From assembly GCA_008704415.1 (NCBI GenBank), contig VXIS01000205.1:1-64000 (forward strand): a stretch of 64,000 nt of DNA, given 5' to 3'. The notes under the pieces are model-generated. The model did no database searches. It saw nothing but the letters and a program-made list of their open reading frames with translations, and was not told the DNA's origin. The position numbers and the translations under genes are program-made. Below are positions 10,615 to 21,599 of this stretch, in pieces; within the stretch, counting starts at the first letter, position 1; each line of letters begins with the position of its first letter. This DNA is from Sphaerosporella brunnea. Taxonomy: Eukaryota; Ascomycota; Pezizomycetes; Pezizales; Pyronemataceae.

Positions 10615-13600
10615 CTCAACGGATTCTATATACTTGGTGGTGGACAGGATACGGGTAGGACTCCTGCCATGACCTTTCAAGGTAGATGATTATGGCCATT
10701 CACTGGCAAACGGCGGCCCAGAGAATTCCTACTAGATGGCACCAAAATCCCACCATACTAGGCAGACTTTTTAAAAAAATCTGCATCGCTACATTGTGGC
10801 GGGCTCGCTGGCTGTGGGTTGTGGCTTTGTAAGTGACAGGCTTCCTTGGTCCACCGTAAGATGGAGTCAAGGAAGGATTGCGTATATGCCACGCTCGGGG
10901 TCGCAATGGTGACAGCTCATGCCGCCCACTGCCAATGGTAATATCTTAATGGGCGGCCTCGTGACTGTGGGTCTCTCGAAAGGGAAGCGTTGCCAGGGAA
11001 ACGTCGGCCAGAAAAATGGAATCAGCAGGCACACAGCAAGGTGAAGAACTGTCATTCTCATCGGTAAACCCTATAGCGAACAGACGGTCGGCATGGGATC
11101 AATCGTGCGCGCGGCATGAACAGCAATGGCATGGGCACATACGCCTCTACCTAGATCGCGATGAACTCTGGCCAATGAAACTGGCTCAGCATATAACAAC
11201 GCTGGATTTGAGGTGCAGTGACATGAAAGCTGAGGCTGTTTCGGTATTTCGGTATTTCACCATCGCGCAAGCCTTGCGGTGGATGATAATACCTCCAGGC
11301 AGCGTATAGGTGGGTGGCGAGAAAAACATGCCGTTCGGACAGCATGGAAATCGGGTGGTCACACGGTGGGCGGTAACGCACAGAGCCCATGGAGACCAAG
11401 AAAATACTGTTCGGCCCAGACTCGGCAAAGGTGAGACTACGAGACTGACTCCACAAAGGGTAGTTTGTTGCCGGCTGGACATCGCCGGGGAGTACACGCA
11501 ATAGGATGCCGACCGCGTGGGACGCCCAGCGAGACGGAATGCCTACCAGCCACGAACCTAAACAGCTGTGCCTGTTCGCTGCCGCTGTGGCGATCCGTGA
11601 GATTTGCTGGCATTCCGATGTCTACTTGCCGTAGCGCCATTGGCCCTGGGATAATGCATAGAGGCAGTGCACCTATATACCGTGCACAACCGTGACCAGC
11701 ACGCACGAGCTTGACTGTTTGACGATGCAGAACAGTGACTAGTATACCGTCGGGTCGAACCTGACTCAGCGGGGAGCGCAGTGTCAGCGCGGCGTGCTAT
11801 CGGGTTCTACCATGTGCGGTGCGGCGTGCGGCGTCTACATGTCAGGAAGTTAAGTTGTTCCATACTTGGCGTGGAATGCAGCGACTGGTGACAGGAGTCT
11901 CACCCATGACAGGAGACTGAGTGACAACCGGAGAATGAAACTGTGCCCAACATCGGTATCAATCCTGTGAACCTTGACATCGACAGGAGCCCCAAGGGGG
12001 ATGACCGACCGCTGATCGATCGATCTGACATCTGGGCGGCGATGCTCCATTGCACAATGACGTCAATCTCACGATATCAGGGTGCACAATCACCTCACGA
12101 TGGTGCCGCTTGTAAACCATTCCACTCGGGCAATGGGCGCATCGGCAGCAGGGGATAACAAAGTTCAGGTTTTCCCGTGCAGGCACATCTGCGGGCGCAC
12201 CTGCACCGGCAATTCACCATTCAGACTGAGGAAAGGTGGTGATGGCCATTACCAGCGCTGACGGTGCCAACGATGGTAGACTCTGCGGTACCTAGTCACT
12301 GACAATCCGGATGAGAATTCCACATACCGACCACGGGAATTGAACAATCTACGATGGTGCGCAGTCGTTCGTACCGCTGTTTGCGGTGTTCACGGCGCAT
12401 TTACAGCCACACGGAAACGCTTCAGAATCTGGTCATCCTGAGATTCTGACATGTAGTCTCCTGGACTCCGGGACTGCTGACCACTCTCTATTATCATATT
12501 CTCTGTCCCATGCCGCCCCGATGGAAGACATGCCTGGTTCGTCCGCCACGCGTGACTGCTTTAAAACATAGCCAAAAGAAGACGTTTCCAGGCAACAGGA
12601 GAATGTGCAGGCGGGATGAGGATAGGCTGCTTTTCCTTTGTAGCAGCTCTCACAACCTGAGCAACGTCCCAGTCAGTGCAGGGCTACTCGGATCCACCGC
12701 CGTGTTGTTCAAACGCCCCTGCTGTCGCAATCCGGCTGGAAGCGGACATCTCCTAGCATTTCTTGATAGTTCAAATACTCCGACTAAGGGATATCGAGAG
12801 AAGCCTACGGATCGAGCTTCTGGAGCTGTTGTATCGTGTCGAAACATATCACAGCAGTCCTGTCCTTCCATCCATGCTTATGGGTTGGATTGTCGTATCC
12901 TAGCAGCAAGCAAAATTATTGCTACCCCTCCACTCGTTACAGTTCTCGCGATCATCGCCCACGATATGATCTAGTATATTCGGCGGTATGCAGACGTCCT
13001 CCAGGCTATTCAGAGACGATTCCCACTCCGCCATAGCTGGCTCTGTTCCCTTTCTAGCCAGCGATCGGCGCTTCCGGAATGGTTGGGAACGCTGACACTC
13101 GACGTTCAATATGAGTGTTGGTTTCCGAGGGTGCCAACCGGCCCATTTCAGTGGGGAGAGGCCCTGTTTGGCCTTTGATGAACGATGAATCGTTGTGAAT
13201 TTCCTCATATAAGTGTATGTTTTCGTACCTACCCCATCAGGACAGCACACCTTTCGCGATCAAAGCGTAGTCAAGATTATGGACCTGATGGAACAATAGC
13301 ATGCTGCCTTGCTCGCCGCAACAGCCTCGCACATACCATGTCAGATAAACGAACTGTTGCAAGTGCAGCGGACTTGCATTATGTTCGATGAACAATCGTT
13401 CCATCGGGTCCAAATAGAACGAGTTGTCGAAAGGGGGCTCCTCCAGCGATAAATATATGCTTCTTTTCCAACGTAGAAATACAAATGTTTAAGCTCAAGA
13501 CACCGACCTTAATGATACACACAGTCACCAACACCAGGACCTTTTGCTCCACATAGTGGATCGCGAAGGATGATATTCTCACAACACATCTGCAGCTAAC

Positions 13601-16600
13601 GAAAGCTAACACTGCAGGCTGCCCTACTTTTATGCACTCAATAATTCCACGCGAAAAGGTGATGCTCCAGCGCGACATCCTGCCATTGAGAAGCTGAAGT
13701 TCAACATCCCCACTTGCGGACGCTTTGCCGTCAAGCGCTGTCTATTTGTATGCTTCGTTAATGCATTTGGTTCCAAGTTGCCTACGTGCTGGCTGCAATC
13801 GTTGTGCCGTGCCCACAGTAAATGTTGACTCGCATGAATGGCGCTGCGGATCGGATCGCTGATGACTGATCCATTGTAGGTTCCCTGCATAGTTTGTTGG
13901 ATATCAATGTGCACCTGTGCTAAACACTGATCATGCGACACCACGATCGCTCACACTAGCTGGTCGCAAGGACGCTGCGAAGTCATCAAGAGCCTCCGCA
14001 CTACCAGCTCACCGTGCAACGTTGAACGTACCATGAAGGATCACCCAGCAGCATTTCGCCAGATTAAATGCCAAAGCACCAAGGCCTGTACATAGTTGTA
14101 GACGGTGCAAATTACTATCAAGGAGAAAGATTGTCCCGCAAAACCGTTTAGACACTCAAATGAATCATACGCACTCGCGACTGCAACACGTGGACGATTG
14201 CCTGTCATGCGCAGTGGTCACAAGCCCTTTCTCGCAAACTCCTATGTCATCCACGATAATTGCAGCGTTGTACCTGCGAAATTGCACTGACTGGGTTCCA
14301 GTACCAGCTCCTGCACTATGTAGCTGTCCCAATTTCGAAGCATGCAGGCTGACGGCTTGTCTGAGGAATGTACTTGCTTGCTGGACTGGAATGTGAATAT
14401 ATGTGGAGCTTCTTGTTCGGTGCCAATATCGTGCACAGGCGGGAGGCGACGGGCCGGTGAGAAGCGACAGAGCTGGTGCGCGGTGGTTAGTCTAGCGAGC
14501 AGAGTTTTCCCACGACCAGTGGCTCCGCTCCTTCTATCTCCATCCTTCTCAATACCATGGTTTTCAGTTGCTCGCCCACCAACATTCCACGCCATTTGGG
14601 CTATCTCTGATGCTCAGCAGCCGCGCTGGGAGGACCGGCCCCGGCGCAGCAGCCGGGTGACGAGAGGCCTTGTAGCTTTGCGAGGACCAGAGCGAAGCGA
14701 CACCGCATGGAGAGAATGTTTTGTGGAGATGACATTCGAGGAGCGGAGGTGTGGCCTGTGGTTTTGCGGTTGATGCGGCTTGCGCGTTCTGGGTTTTCTG
14801 GGTTTCCTTTCTTGGTTGTTGCTGTTGAGACAATGCTCGGCCATTTTGTGATGCGGATCGATATTGGTCGCGACCACATTTGGTCCGGAAACCTCACTGA
14901 CGATACTATTACAGATTTGAACATGCTCTGGCTGTCCCATATTGCTTGCGTGTGCGTCATCAGCCACTCGGCATGGCATTGGATGTTTGCAACCTGGGGT
15001 TTACACGGTCTTGCAAACGGTTGGGGTACGTGTTTCGTCAGACAGTGGCGCAGGAACAGGATACAGAAAGAAAACTCCTGACTACATCCCCTTAGTCGAG
15101 CTGACCTATGGTTTCCTCGGCCTGTAGTGTTTCTGCATATGCAGAATGTTCGAACTCACCCGGTTAATGAAAATTTCTTGGATCCAAAAGGAATACCCCT
15201 GTCTCCCCGTTTCGCCGATTTGGCTGTTTCGAGCATGTTGATCCACCGGCACAACTTCATCCACAGCTGCGATTGGTGGACACGACTGTTATGGGGTGAA
15301 AAGGTCCACCGTTTGCCCGTGGCCCCTGACAGTCGTGATCAGCTTCTCACAAAAGAAAATTCCGCACTCTGGAAGCGAGCATGCCCGGCTCTAGCCACAC
15401 AGCCCGCCGCTCAGACGGTGTGAGCAAATGATCCAGCATTGTGCTTCTGTCAATACTTCCAACACTCTGACGCCCCCGTGCATGCGGGGTGTACCCGCCT
15501 GCCAAGGGGTTGTTTTTTGTTTTCTTAACAAACCCCGCCGAGGCCAAGACAAGTCGAGCAGCCGCACACTACCTGCGACTAAGGACCCGCCCCTACCCAC
15601 TGGTGGTATCCATTGGAGGCCTTTCTGTGCAGGAAAGCATCACTGGCTGTCCTGTCGTCCAAGCTGAGGTTTTTGACAACCGGCATGGTCACTACAAGTG
15701 AACTTAGATTTTACCCACTTATCCCTGGTTGCCCTACCCACTGTTTCTGACAATGCTCCGGTTCTGGACGGACTGCAAATACTTGGTACGTCGCACCCAG
15801 CAAGTCTGCGTGCACACGCTGACCGGTCTGCTCCCCCCCCCCCCCCCCAGTCACTCCGGCAGTGACCTCTCGTGCTCGCGCGCATCCGCCTCCGTACCTT
15901 TATTCCGCTTCAACATACCACCTCGCCGCGCCACACGGGCTGATGATGTGCATTAAGCATTTTCCACTTTGCCGGCCTGAAAGCACGCCGCTGCGGATGC
16001 CAGAGCTCCGCGCGCTGGTGACTGTTGACATACACGGTGACTTGTTCCTCAGTGCTGTGTAGGAGCTGTCTTCTTGGACACCCGCCGAAATCATACGTGA
16101 TGCAGTATGCGTGCTTCGTTAACCCTCCTCGTGAGAAAGATATCAAATACTTCGTGCGCAGCCCTGGTCGCCTGCGAGGCTCCAACATTGCAACAAACGC
16201 TACATCTCACGCAAGACGATGCGCGAGGTCTTGAGGCCGTTCGTTCCCAGCGCTGCGCTTACTGAGCACGTGTCGAAGCATTGAAGTCCTGATTATTGTC
16301 ATAATGATTTCTCACACATCGAGACACGTTCCCCGGCGCTTGTTATCCCCGGAGCGGTCGCTCCACACCAAGCATTGCTTCATGCAATGAACGTAGCTGT
16401 CTATTACGGTTACGCAGGTCCCAATTACGCCTCCGTGAAGGAGAAATATCCCTTTTGCCGAAACCGCCGCCTGGATATTAGCATAACTTCATTCGCATCA
16501 TGATGCACTGGGTGGCAAAACGTGACGACGAACCTTCGAGTCGCCTCATTCGACATAGAAACACAAACGCCTGCTGGAAGGCCAGCATCATGTCATGCCA

Positions 16601-17192
16601 GCACCGGCACAAAGCACTCTGCCAGCGCTCCAGGTTTTCGTCAAGCGCACCAGCAACGACTTCCCCATGTGTGCGCGAGGCTGCAGCTCTTCCGTCGAAC
16701 CGCCTCTGCTCCGCTGGCTACCCCGATTGGACCCCAGCCGTTGGCGACGCCGTGGAGCCACCCATTCCGGAGCGCCGGCTCCACCACGGTAGCGATAGCA
16801 CCGCGGGCTCGGCCCTGCAATCGTGACCGCGGCTCACTCGCCGGGCTATCGCCATCCACTGCGTGGCCGAAAGGCCCATTGGGAATACATTCTCACCGCC
16901 CAACGTTCGCTCACAAATCGCGATTTCGACGTCGCTGGACTGTAATCAAGGCTCACGCTGAGGCTGCCCCCACGCCGCTGCACTGCAGTGGGTACTCCCC
17001 TTCTCATTCAACACACACGCACACCAATGCTCGCTGCTCGCTCCGCCGCTCGGCGGCGCGGGATGGCTTTCTGATGTTAAGCGGCTCACCTGACTGCACG
17101 CGTCCCAGATTGGGCTTGGTGACTGTTGCGCAGATCGCGCTGCACGTGCTCCGTTGGGGTGACAAAGCAAAACCCAGCTGACTAACGTCGGC
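10615..17192. other. Long stretch with no recognisable gene
   Basis: No frame shows a known domain. Points seen: an inverted repeat of about 17 bp (GGACCYGATGGAACRAT) with arms at 13281-13299 and 13392-13411; a run of about 17 C at 15834-15850; and rising GC from about 16.5 kb that opens a 219-codon frame (16522-17181). That frame is low-complexity in S, T, P and R with no conserved pattern and is treated as a composition effect. Confidence 0.45.
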
Positions 17193-17264
17193 TTATCCGA
17201 TTGCATCTGGTGTTATCGGATTTATCGCATCTCATCTTATCGCGAGATTGCCGTTGATCTTATC
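17193..17264. promoter_or_regulatory. Cluster of five GATA-type sites upstream of the nuclease-like gene
   Basis: TTATC (GATAA on the other strand) occurs five times in 72 bp, at 17193, 17213, 17222, 17237 and 17260. It lies 380-450 bp before the ATG at 17643. HGATAR sites are bound by fungal GATA factors of the AreA/NIT2/SRE type. A link to this promoter is inferred only from clustering and position. Confidence 0.35.
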
Positions 17265-17642
17265 TCCAGCGCGGACGCGCAACAGCCGCGCGACAGTTCA
17301 AGCGCGCTGCTGCGCTGGAATACATGTGCGTCCTTGCAACCACGTTCCCGCGCAAGAAATCCCCTTGGACACGGCGACATGACAGGCGCCGACCGGATGC
17401 GGGAATCAAACGTACTCACGGCCAGAGAGTCTCGGTGATGCTGCAAGTCACGCCGACGCCACTGGGTTGCCACGGCGGCTGCATGCACCGTGTGGCACCC
17501 TGCAATTATCCCTGCCAACCAGCCACACTCGCGCAGCGACGCCACACGGCTCACGCGCCACTGTGTACGCGCCGAACCAAAGTGTACACAAACGAGCCGC
17601 GTGTCGCGCAACCCCGCACAACCCCGCTCACTGACGCCCGAC

Positions 17643-19187
17643 ATGCCCGCCGCTCCACGCTTGCCCACCACCGCGGCCGAATTCCACGCGCTACACCCGA
17701 ACCCGCCGACCGTGCGCAACGCGTCGCGCAAGGTGCTGGGTGCGAGCGGCAGCGAGTTCCACGCGTATCACCTGCTCCTGTACCGCGTGCTCGAGCAGCG
17801 ACACCCGCGGCCGAGCGCAGCGGCGGAGGCCGTCGCCTTGCATCCCCGCCTCGACGCGGCGCTGCGCATGTTTCGTCGCACCCGCGCGCTGCTTACCGCG
17901 CGGCCGTTCGAATTTGTCGACTCCGGCGGCTTCCACGTGTTCTACAGCCTGCTGGCGAAGGTGTTGAAAGCCGGCGAGCGAGTGAGCGCGCCCGCGCTGG
18001 GCGTCGTCCAACGCCGCGCCCCGGCTGCGGCCGGACTGTGGCGGCGTCGCACCGAGTTCGTCAGTGGTTCCGGCCTGGGCTTGTCGTCGCCGTCGGTGCA
18101 GCTCCCCAGCAGCTCGCCGTACTCCATGTCCAGTGACCTCGCCTCCACCGCCTCCGCCCACATGGACACGGTGGGTCCCGAGGCGCTGACGCAGCATCTG
18201 GTCAGCGCGTTCCTGACTGTGGTTTTGGACATGCGCGACCGTCCCCCGCCGCGCCGGCTGGTGTTCTGGCCGACCCCGCACCGCATGACAGTCGACACGT
18301 GGCAGGAAACGTTCGTTTGCATTGATGATGGAGGCTTCGCGCTGGATGGCCGCGACGACCGTCGCTATGCGTCGCTGGAGTGCAAGCGGCAGTGGGCGGC
18401 CGTGGATGCGGCCGATGGGTCGGTGCGGCTGGAGGAGCCGTTGAACGTTGCCGCGCAGCACGTGGCCGAGTTTCTCGGCATGGCCGCCGACAACCAGCCG
18501 ACGGACGGCGCGGCCTGGGAGGACGTGCGCAGACGGTCTGCGCCTCGGTCCACATGACACGCAATCCGATGAATGCTGACCAGCGCGCGCAGATTCTTCC
18601 TGGTCGTGGGAAACCAACATCACCTCCAGCTGAAGCGCGTCGACTTCACGCCGGACTATTTACGGTACGTAATGGCGGAACCGGAGGCCCACCAGCCGGT
18701 CCCGTCGTCGCCGCCGGCTCGACGAGATTTTCAATCTTCGCCGATCGAGGGCAGTTTGGGTAACTGGCCACCCCCATCGGGATCTGCTGGTAGTTCATCG
18801 GCGATCACGACTCCCTGTCGGCAGGCATTCATCACGAGCATGGTTGACTCGAGGTTGAGCGACTGGGGGGAGCAAGAGCAGGAGCGGCACCAGGCAGAGG
18901 CCGACACGGTGCAGGAGCAGATAGAGCAGTACACGGACGGGGCGTACGCGGAGCACAAAGTGCACGACGACGACGAGCCCCAATTGCCCCGCCTGAATAC
19001 CCCTCGCATCGACGACGAGCCCCAAGTGCCCCGCCTGAATACCGATCGCATCGACGACTCGCACCGCGACCTGCCATTCATGACGATCCACAGCGGGCCC
19101 ATCCACAATCTGGCAACGCCGCAGGGCAGGGTGGCTGCGGCGAAGGAGATTTTGGCGTTGGCGGAGGAGATCGAGTCGTGGATGTAG
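17643..19187 (+). CDS. PD-(D/E)XK nuclease-like protein, about 495 aa, two exons
   Basis: Proposed structure is 17643-18535 joined to 18593-19187. The ATG at 17643 has a good context (gacATGcc) and is the first ATG of the constrained part. Residues 228-248 read IDDGGF...LECK: an acidic residue on one strand (D228/D229) and ExK (E246, K248) on the next, the PD-(D/E)XK core. NVAAQHVAEF downstream supplies the helix Gln (Q272) common in this fold. After the intron the frame gives RRFFLVVGNQHHLQL...FTPDYLRYV, a plausible continuation of the same fold. The C-terminus is low complexity, with a Gln/Glu-rich coil (EQEQERHQAEADTVQEQIEQ) and two copies of a 14-residue DDEPQxPRLNTxRI repeat. GC is well above the surroundings. 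A LINE 3' end starts within a few bases of the stop codon. The fold call rests on motif order only; substrate and role are unknown. A decayed, non-catalytic member is possible. Confidence 0.62.
18536..18592 (+). other. Predicted 57-bp intron of the nuclease-like gene
   Basis: The upstream frame hits a stop at 18555-18557, while the protein pattern clearly continues from 18593. GT at 18536-18537, a branch-like gctgac at 18575-18580 and CAG at 18590-18592 give a 57-bp intron that keeps the frame (Arg codon split CG|A). The donor gtctgc is atypical; gtgcgc at 18525 looks better but breaks the frame with the available acceptors. Transcript data would decide. Confidence 0.5.
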
Positions 19188-19310
19188 CGCCATTTTGTTG
19201 ACTTACGAATTCCCTTGGTGTGTGCTTTGCAGTATGAATTTCGTGGATGTAGCGCCATTTTGTTTACTTACTAATTCCCTTGGTGTGTGCTTTCCAGTAC
19301 GAATTTCATC
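19188..19310. repeat. 64-bp tandem duplication spanning the stop codon of the nuclease-like gene
   Basis: The block from the last codons (gtggatgtagcgcc) through the following acttacgaattcccttggtg is present twice in direct order with few differences. The duplicated block joins the gene's stop codon to the start of LINE 3'-UTR-like sequence (ccttggtgtgtgctt), so the duplication occurred after these were already adjacent. Confidence 0.75.
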
Positions 19311-19435
19311 AGTTAGTTTCCTCAGGAGCAAACCCCACAGCAGGACGCCCAGCCTAGGGGCAGCGGTGATTCCGTTTTGCATATATGTGGTGGCCGCAAG
19401 CGACCGACTACAATGTGATTAAAACGAAAGAATTT
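19199..19435 (+). mobile_element. LINE copy A: 3' UTR and hairpin tail only
   Basis: The sequence from ccttggtgtgtgctt through agcctaggggcagcgg to ggccgcaagcgaccgac...gattaaaacgaaa matches the 3' UTR and tail of the other LINE copies, most closely the reverse copy near 30.3 kb. The hairpin GGCCGC/GCGGCC is partly degraded here (ggccgcaagcgacc). A short possible TSD (TTTGTTG near 19203 and near 19434) would make it a heavily 5'-truncated insertion just downstream of the nuclease-like gene. It has no coding capacity. Confidence 0.7.
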
Positions 19436-19668
19436 GTTGGTCGTGGTTGCCAATGGGGCTGTTACATAAGCAACGCGATCAAGACAATATCATATCTGAT
19501 CGGTCGCATTGCGATACTCAGCTCGCTTATGTCATTGCCTGAGTAAGCTGCCTCCCCTGTCCATTCGCGTTGCCGTCGGCAACCACCACAACAAACAAAC
19601 ATACAACGCAACGCAACACACACCGAACCACAACGCAAATCGCACCCACACCACCACACGCTCCCATC

Positions 19669-21480
19669 ATGACCGCCACTCCGCCCTCCGCCCTACCTTC
19701 GCACTCGATCCTCACGATGCTGCGTGCGACAACGCGCACACGACTATTCGTGCCGCCGGCGGGCTGGTGCTCGCAGCACCTCGACCTCTTGCACGTGCAG
19801 ATATCCGACAGCCCGTTGCCGCCGCCACCTCCAAGCGCCGCGCTGCGACGCGCATTCCCTACCGTAGGCGACAAACTCGACTGCTACATGCGTGAGCTGG
19901 GCCCCGACATGGGCCTGACGATGCTGCTCTCTGAGCTGTGGGGGTTTTCGGACCTCTTCCGGTCGTTCTCTCCGTGTCCGGGTTCGTCGCGCAGGCTGAG
20001 TTTCCGCTTCGCCGGCCGATCCTGCGACCTGTTCGACGCGATCGTCATCACGCGGCATGCCGGGCCGCTCGCACTGCCGGTGCTGTCGTATCTCGACCGC
20101 GTCACCATCGCCAAAATTCGCAGCGAGAGTCGCAGCCGCGCTCGGCTGGCGCTGGATGCGCAGTTGGATCCGTACGAGTTCGCGGTTCTGGTGGCCATGG
20201 CGCAGAAGCAACACGCTGAACTGTCCAAGCTGCGGTGTCCCAGGCAGAGCTACACCGTCTGTCTCGCCGAGATCCCCGCGCATCTCCGCGTTCAAGCTAA
20301 CCATCGCCAGACACACCTCCTCGGATGCATTCCCAGTCCTCGCGCGCCGCGATTCGTTCTGTTCACCGCCACGATCCCCGCCGCGTTCCTCCGCTGCCTC
20401 GCCGAGCCTGACGTTCCTCTCTCGCCGGCTGATGCCCCTACGATATCCCGCCACATCATCTCGCGGAAAACCACCGGCACCGAGTTCTTGGATATCATAT
20501 ACGGTGCCTTGGCTGCCGGGCCGTTCATGGGGCAGCCGGAGTGGAGGGAGGCTACTCGGCGCGTCAATCGAGCGTCCAGGGCCGAAACCGCAGCGACTTC
20601 AAAGAAGAGGAGTGCCGATCAGATCGAAGGAGAGGAGCAGGTTAAAACGCGGCCAACGAAGAGACCGAAGAGGACCGCCGACGACAGACGCGTGCATAAT
20701 GACCATGCAGCACCGCTGAAACCGAACGACGCAATCGCGGAGGAGTGTTCGCAAGCGGTGAATACACCACGAACGTGGCAGAAAATAACGACGAGCGTCA
20801 GCGACATCCGCGAAGACAAGGAGAACACCGCACCGCCAGACACGATCCCATCAGAACGTCGGCCACCCGTTAAACTGTTGAAACGCAGTGCGGACGAGGA
20901 TTGCGTCGATACTCCACCGCGGAAGAAAACGAAGGCACCACCCACCAACTGCGCGCATCCACTGGGCTGGGAGCGACAACACTCACCCGACACAGAACCC
21001 ACCCAGCACCCGCTGCCGATGAACGCCATGAGACCCGCCAACGAGACGCGGGACGCGCAGATGCGCAACCCGGGCCTGGCAGACGTCGCACTGCGTCGGG
21101 ATGCGCGCCCCACGGTTGCGATGAAGGCGAAGAGAACGGCCGCCGAGATGAGCCAGGGAAGAGAAACACGGCATTCTCATACACGGGAGGCGCAGGTGCG
21201 CAACCCCGGCCTGGCAGACACCACACTGCGTCGGGATACGCGCGCCACGGTTGCGATGAAGGCGAAGAGAACGGCCGGCGAGATGAGCCAGCGAACAGAA
21301 ACACGGCATTCGCATACACGGGAGGCGCAGGTGCGCAACCCGGGCCTGGCAGACGTCGCACTCCGTCGGGTTACGCGCGCCACGGTTGCGATGAAGGCGA
21401 AGAGAACGGCCGGCGAGATGAGCCAGGGAACAGAAACACGGCATTCCGGTACGCGGCACCGGCGCCGGCGCACGTGTTGA
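19669..21480 (+). CDS. Unrecognised 603-aa basic, repeat-containing probable nuclear protein
   Basis: The single open frame from ATG 19669 (catcATGacc) to TGA 21478-21480 is preceded by a CA-rich leader typical of fungal 5' UTRs. Residues about 1-290 look globular with alternating hydrophobic segments (LTMLLSELWGFSDLF, RFVLFTATIPAAFLRCL). I do not recognise the domain, though it resembles uncharacterised fungal proteins in style. From about residue 305 it is disordered and basic, with NLS-like clusters (SKKRSADQ near 311, PTKRPKRTADDRR near 330). A motif KR[ST]A[DAG][DE] recurs six times along the tail. Residues 463-598 are three 45-aa repeats containing TVAMKAKRTAGEMSQ. No intron is needed. 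GC and orientation match the preceding gene, 480 bp away, so the two may have arrived or evolved together. Long antisense open frames here are composition shadows. Confidence 0.68.
   Translation: MTATPPSALPSHSILTMLRATTRTRLFVPPAGWCSQHLDLLHVQISDSPLPPPPPSAALRRAFPTVGDKLDCYMRELGPDMGLTMLLSELWGFSDLFRSFSPCPGSSRRLSFRFAGRSCDLFDAIVITRHAGPLALPVLSYLDRVTIAKIRSESRSRARLALDAQLDPYEFAVLVAMAQKQHAELSKLRCPRQSYTVCLAEIPAHLRVQANHRQTHLLGCIPSPRAPRFVLFTATIPAAFLRCLAEPDVPLSPADAPTISRHIISRKTTGTEFLDIIYGALAAGPFMGQPEWREATRRVNRASRAETAATSKKRSADQIEGEEQVKTRPTKRPKRTADDRRVHNDHAAPLKPNDAIAEECSQAVNTPRTWQKITTSVSDIREDKENTAPPDTIPSERRPPVKLLKRSADEDCVDTPPRKKTKAPPTNCAHPLGWERQHSPDTEPTQHPLPMNAMRPANETRDAQMRNPGLADVALRRDARPTVAMKAKRTAAEMSQGRETRHSHTREAQVRNPGLADTTLRRDTRATVAMKAKRTAGEMSQRTETRHSHTREAQVRNPGLADVALRRVTRATVAMKAKRTAGEMSQGTETRHSGTRHRRRRTC
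21055..21460 (+). repeat. Three 135-bp in-frame tandem repeats
   Basis: Units start at 21055, 21190 and 21325 (gcgcagRtgcgcaacccSgg). The period is exactly 135 bp, 45 codons, so copy number can change without breaking the frame. The second and third units are more alike than either is to the first. Confidence 0.9.
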
Positions 21481-21599
21481 CACGGCAGTCGAAGTGCGTC
21501 GTCGGGTCAGGATCAGCGACCAGGAATCGATGAGGCACGAGTGCGGAACCGGCTCCGCTGAGGCAAGTTCGAGAAAGGCATGCTGGCGCAGGCGCATTA

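Noticed and set aside
16522..17181. 219-codon plus-strand frame in GC-rich DNA
   Set aside because: Low-complexity S/T/P/R composition with overlapping open frames in both strands; no conserved pattern.
17691..18623. 310-codon minus-strand open frame over the nuclease-like gene
   Set aside because: Shadow of the GC-rich plus-strand gene; Arg/Ala-rich with no conserved motif, while the plus strand shows D..ExK..Q order and a sensible intron.
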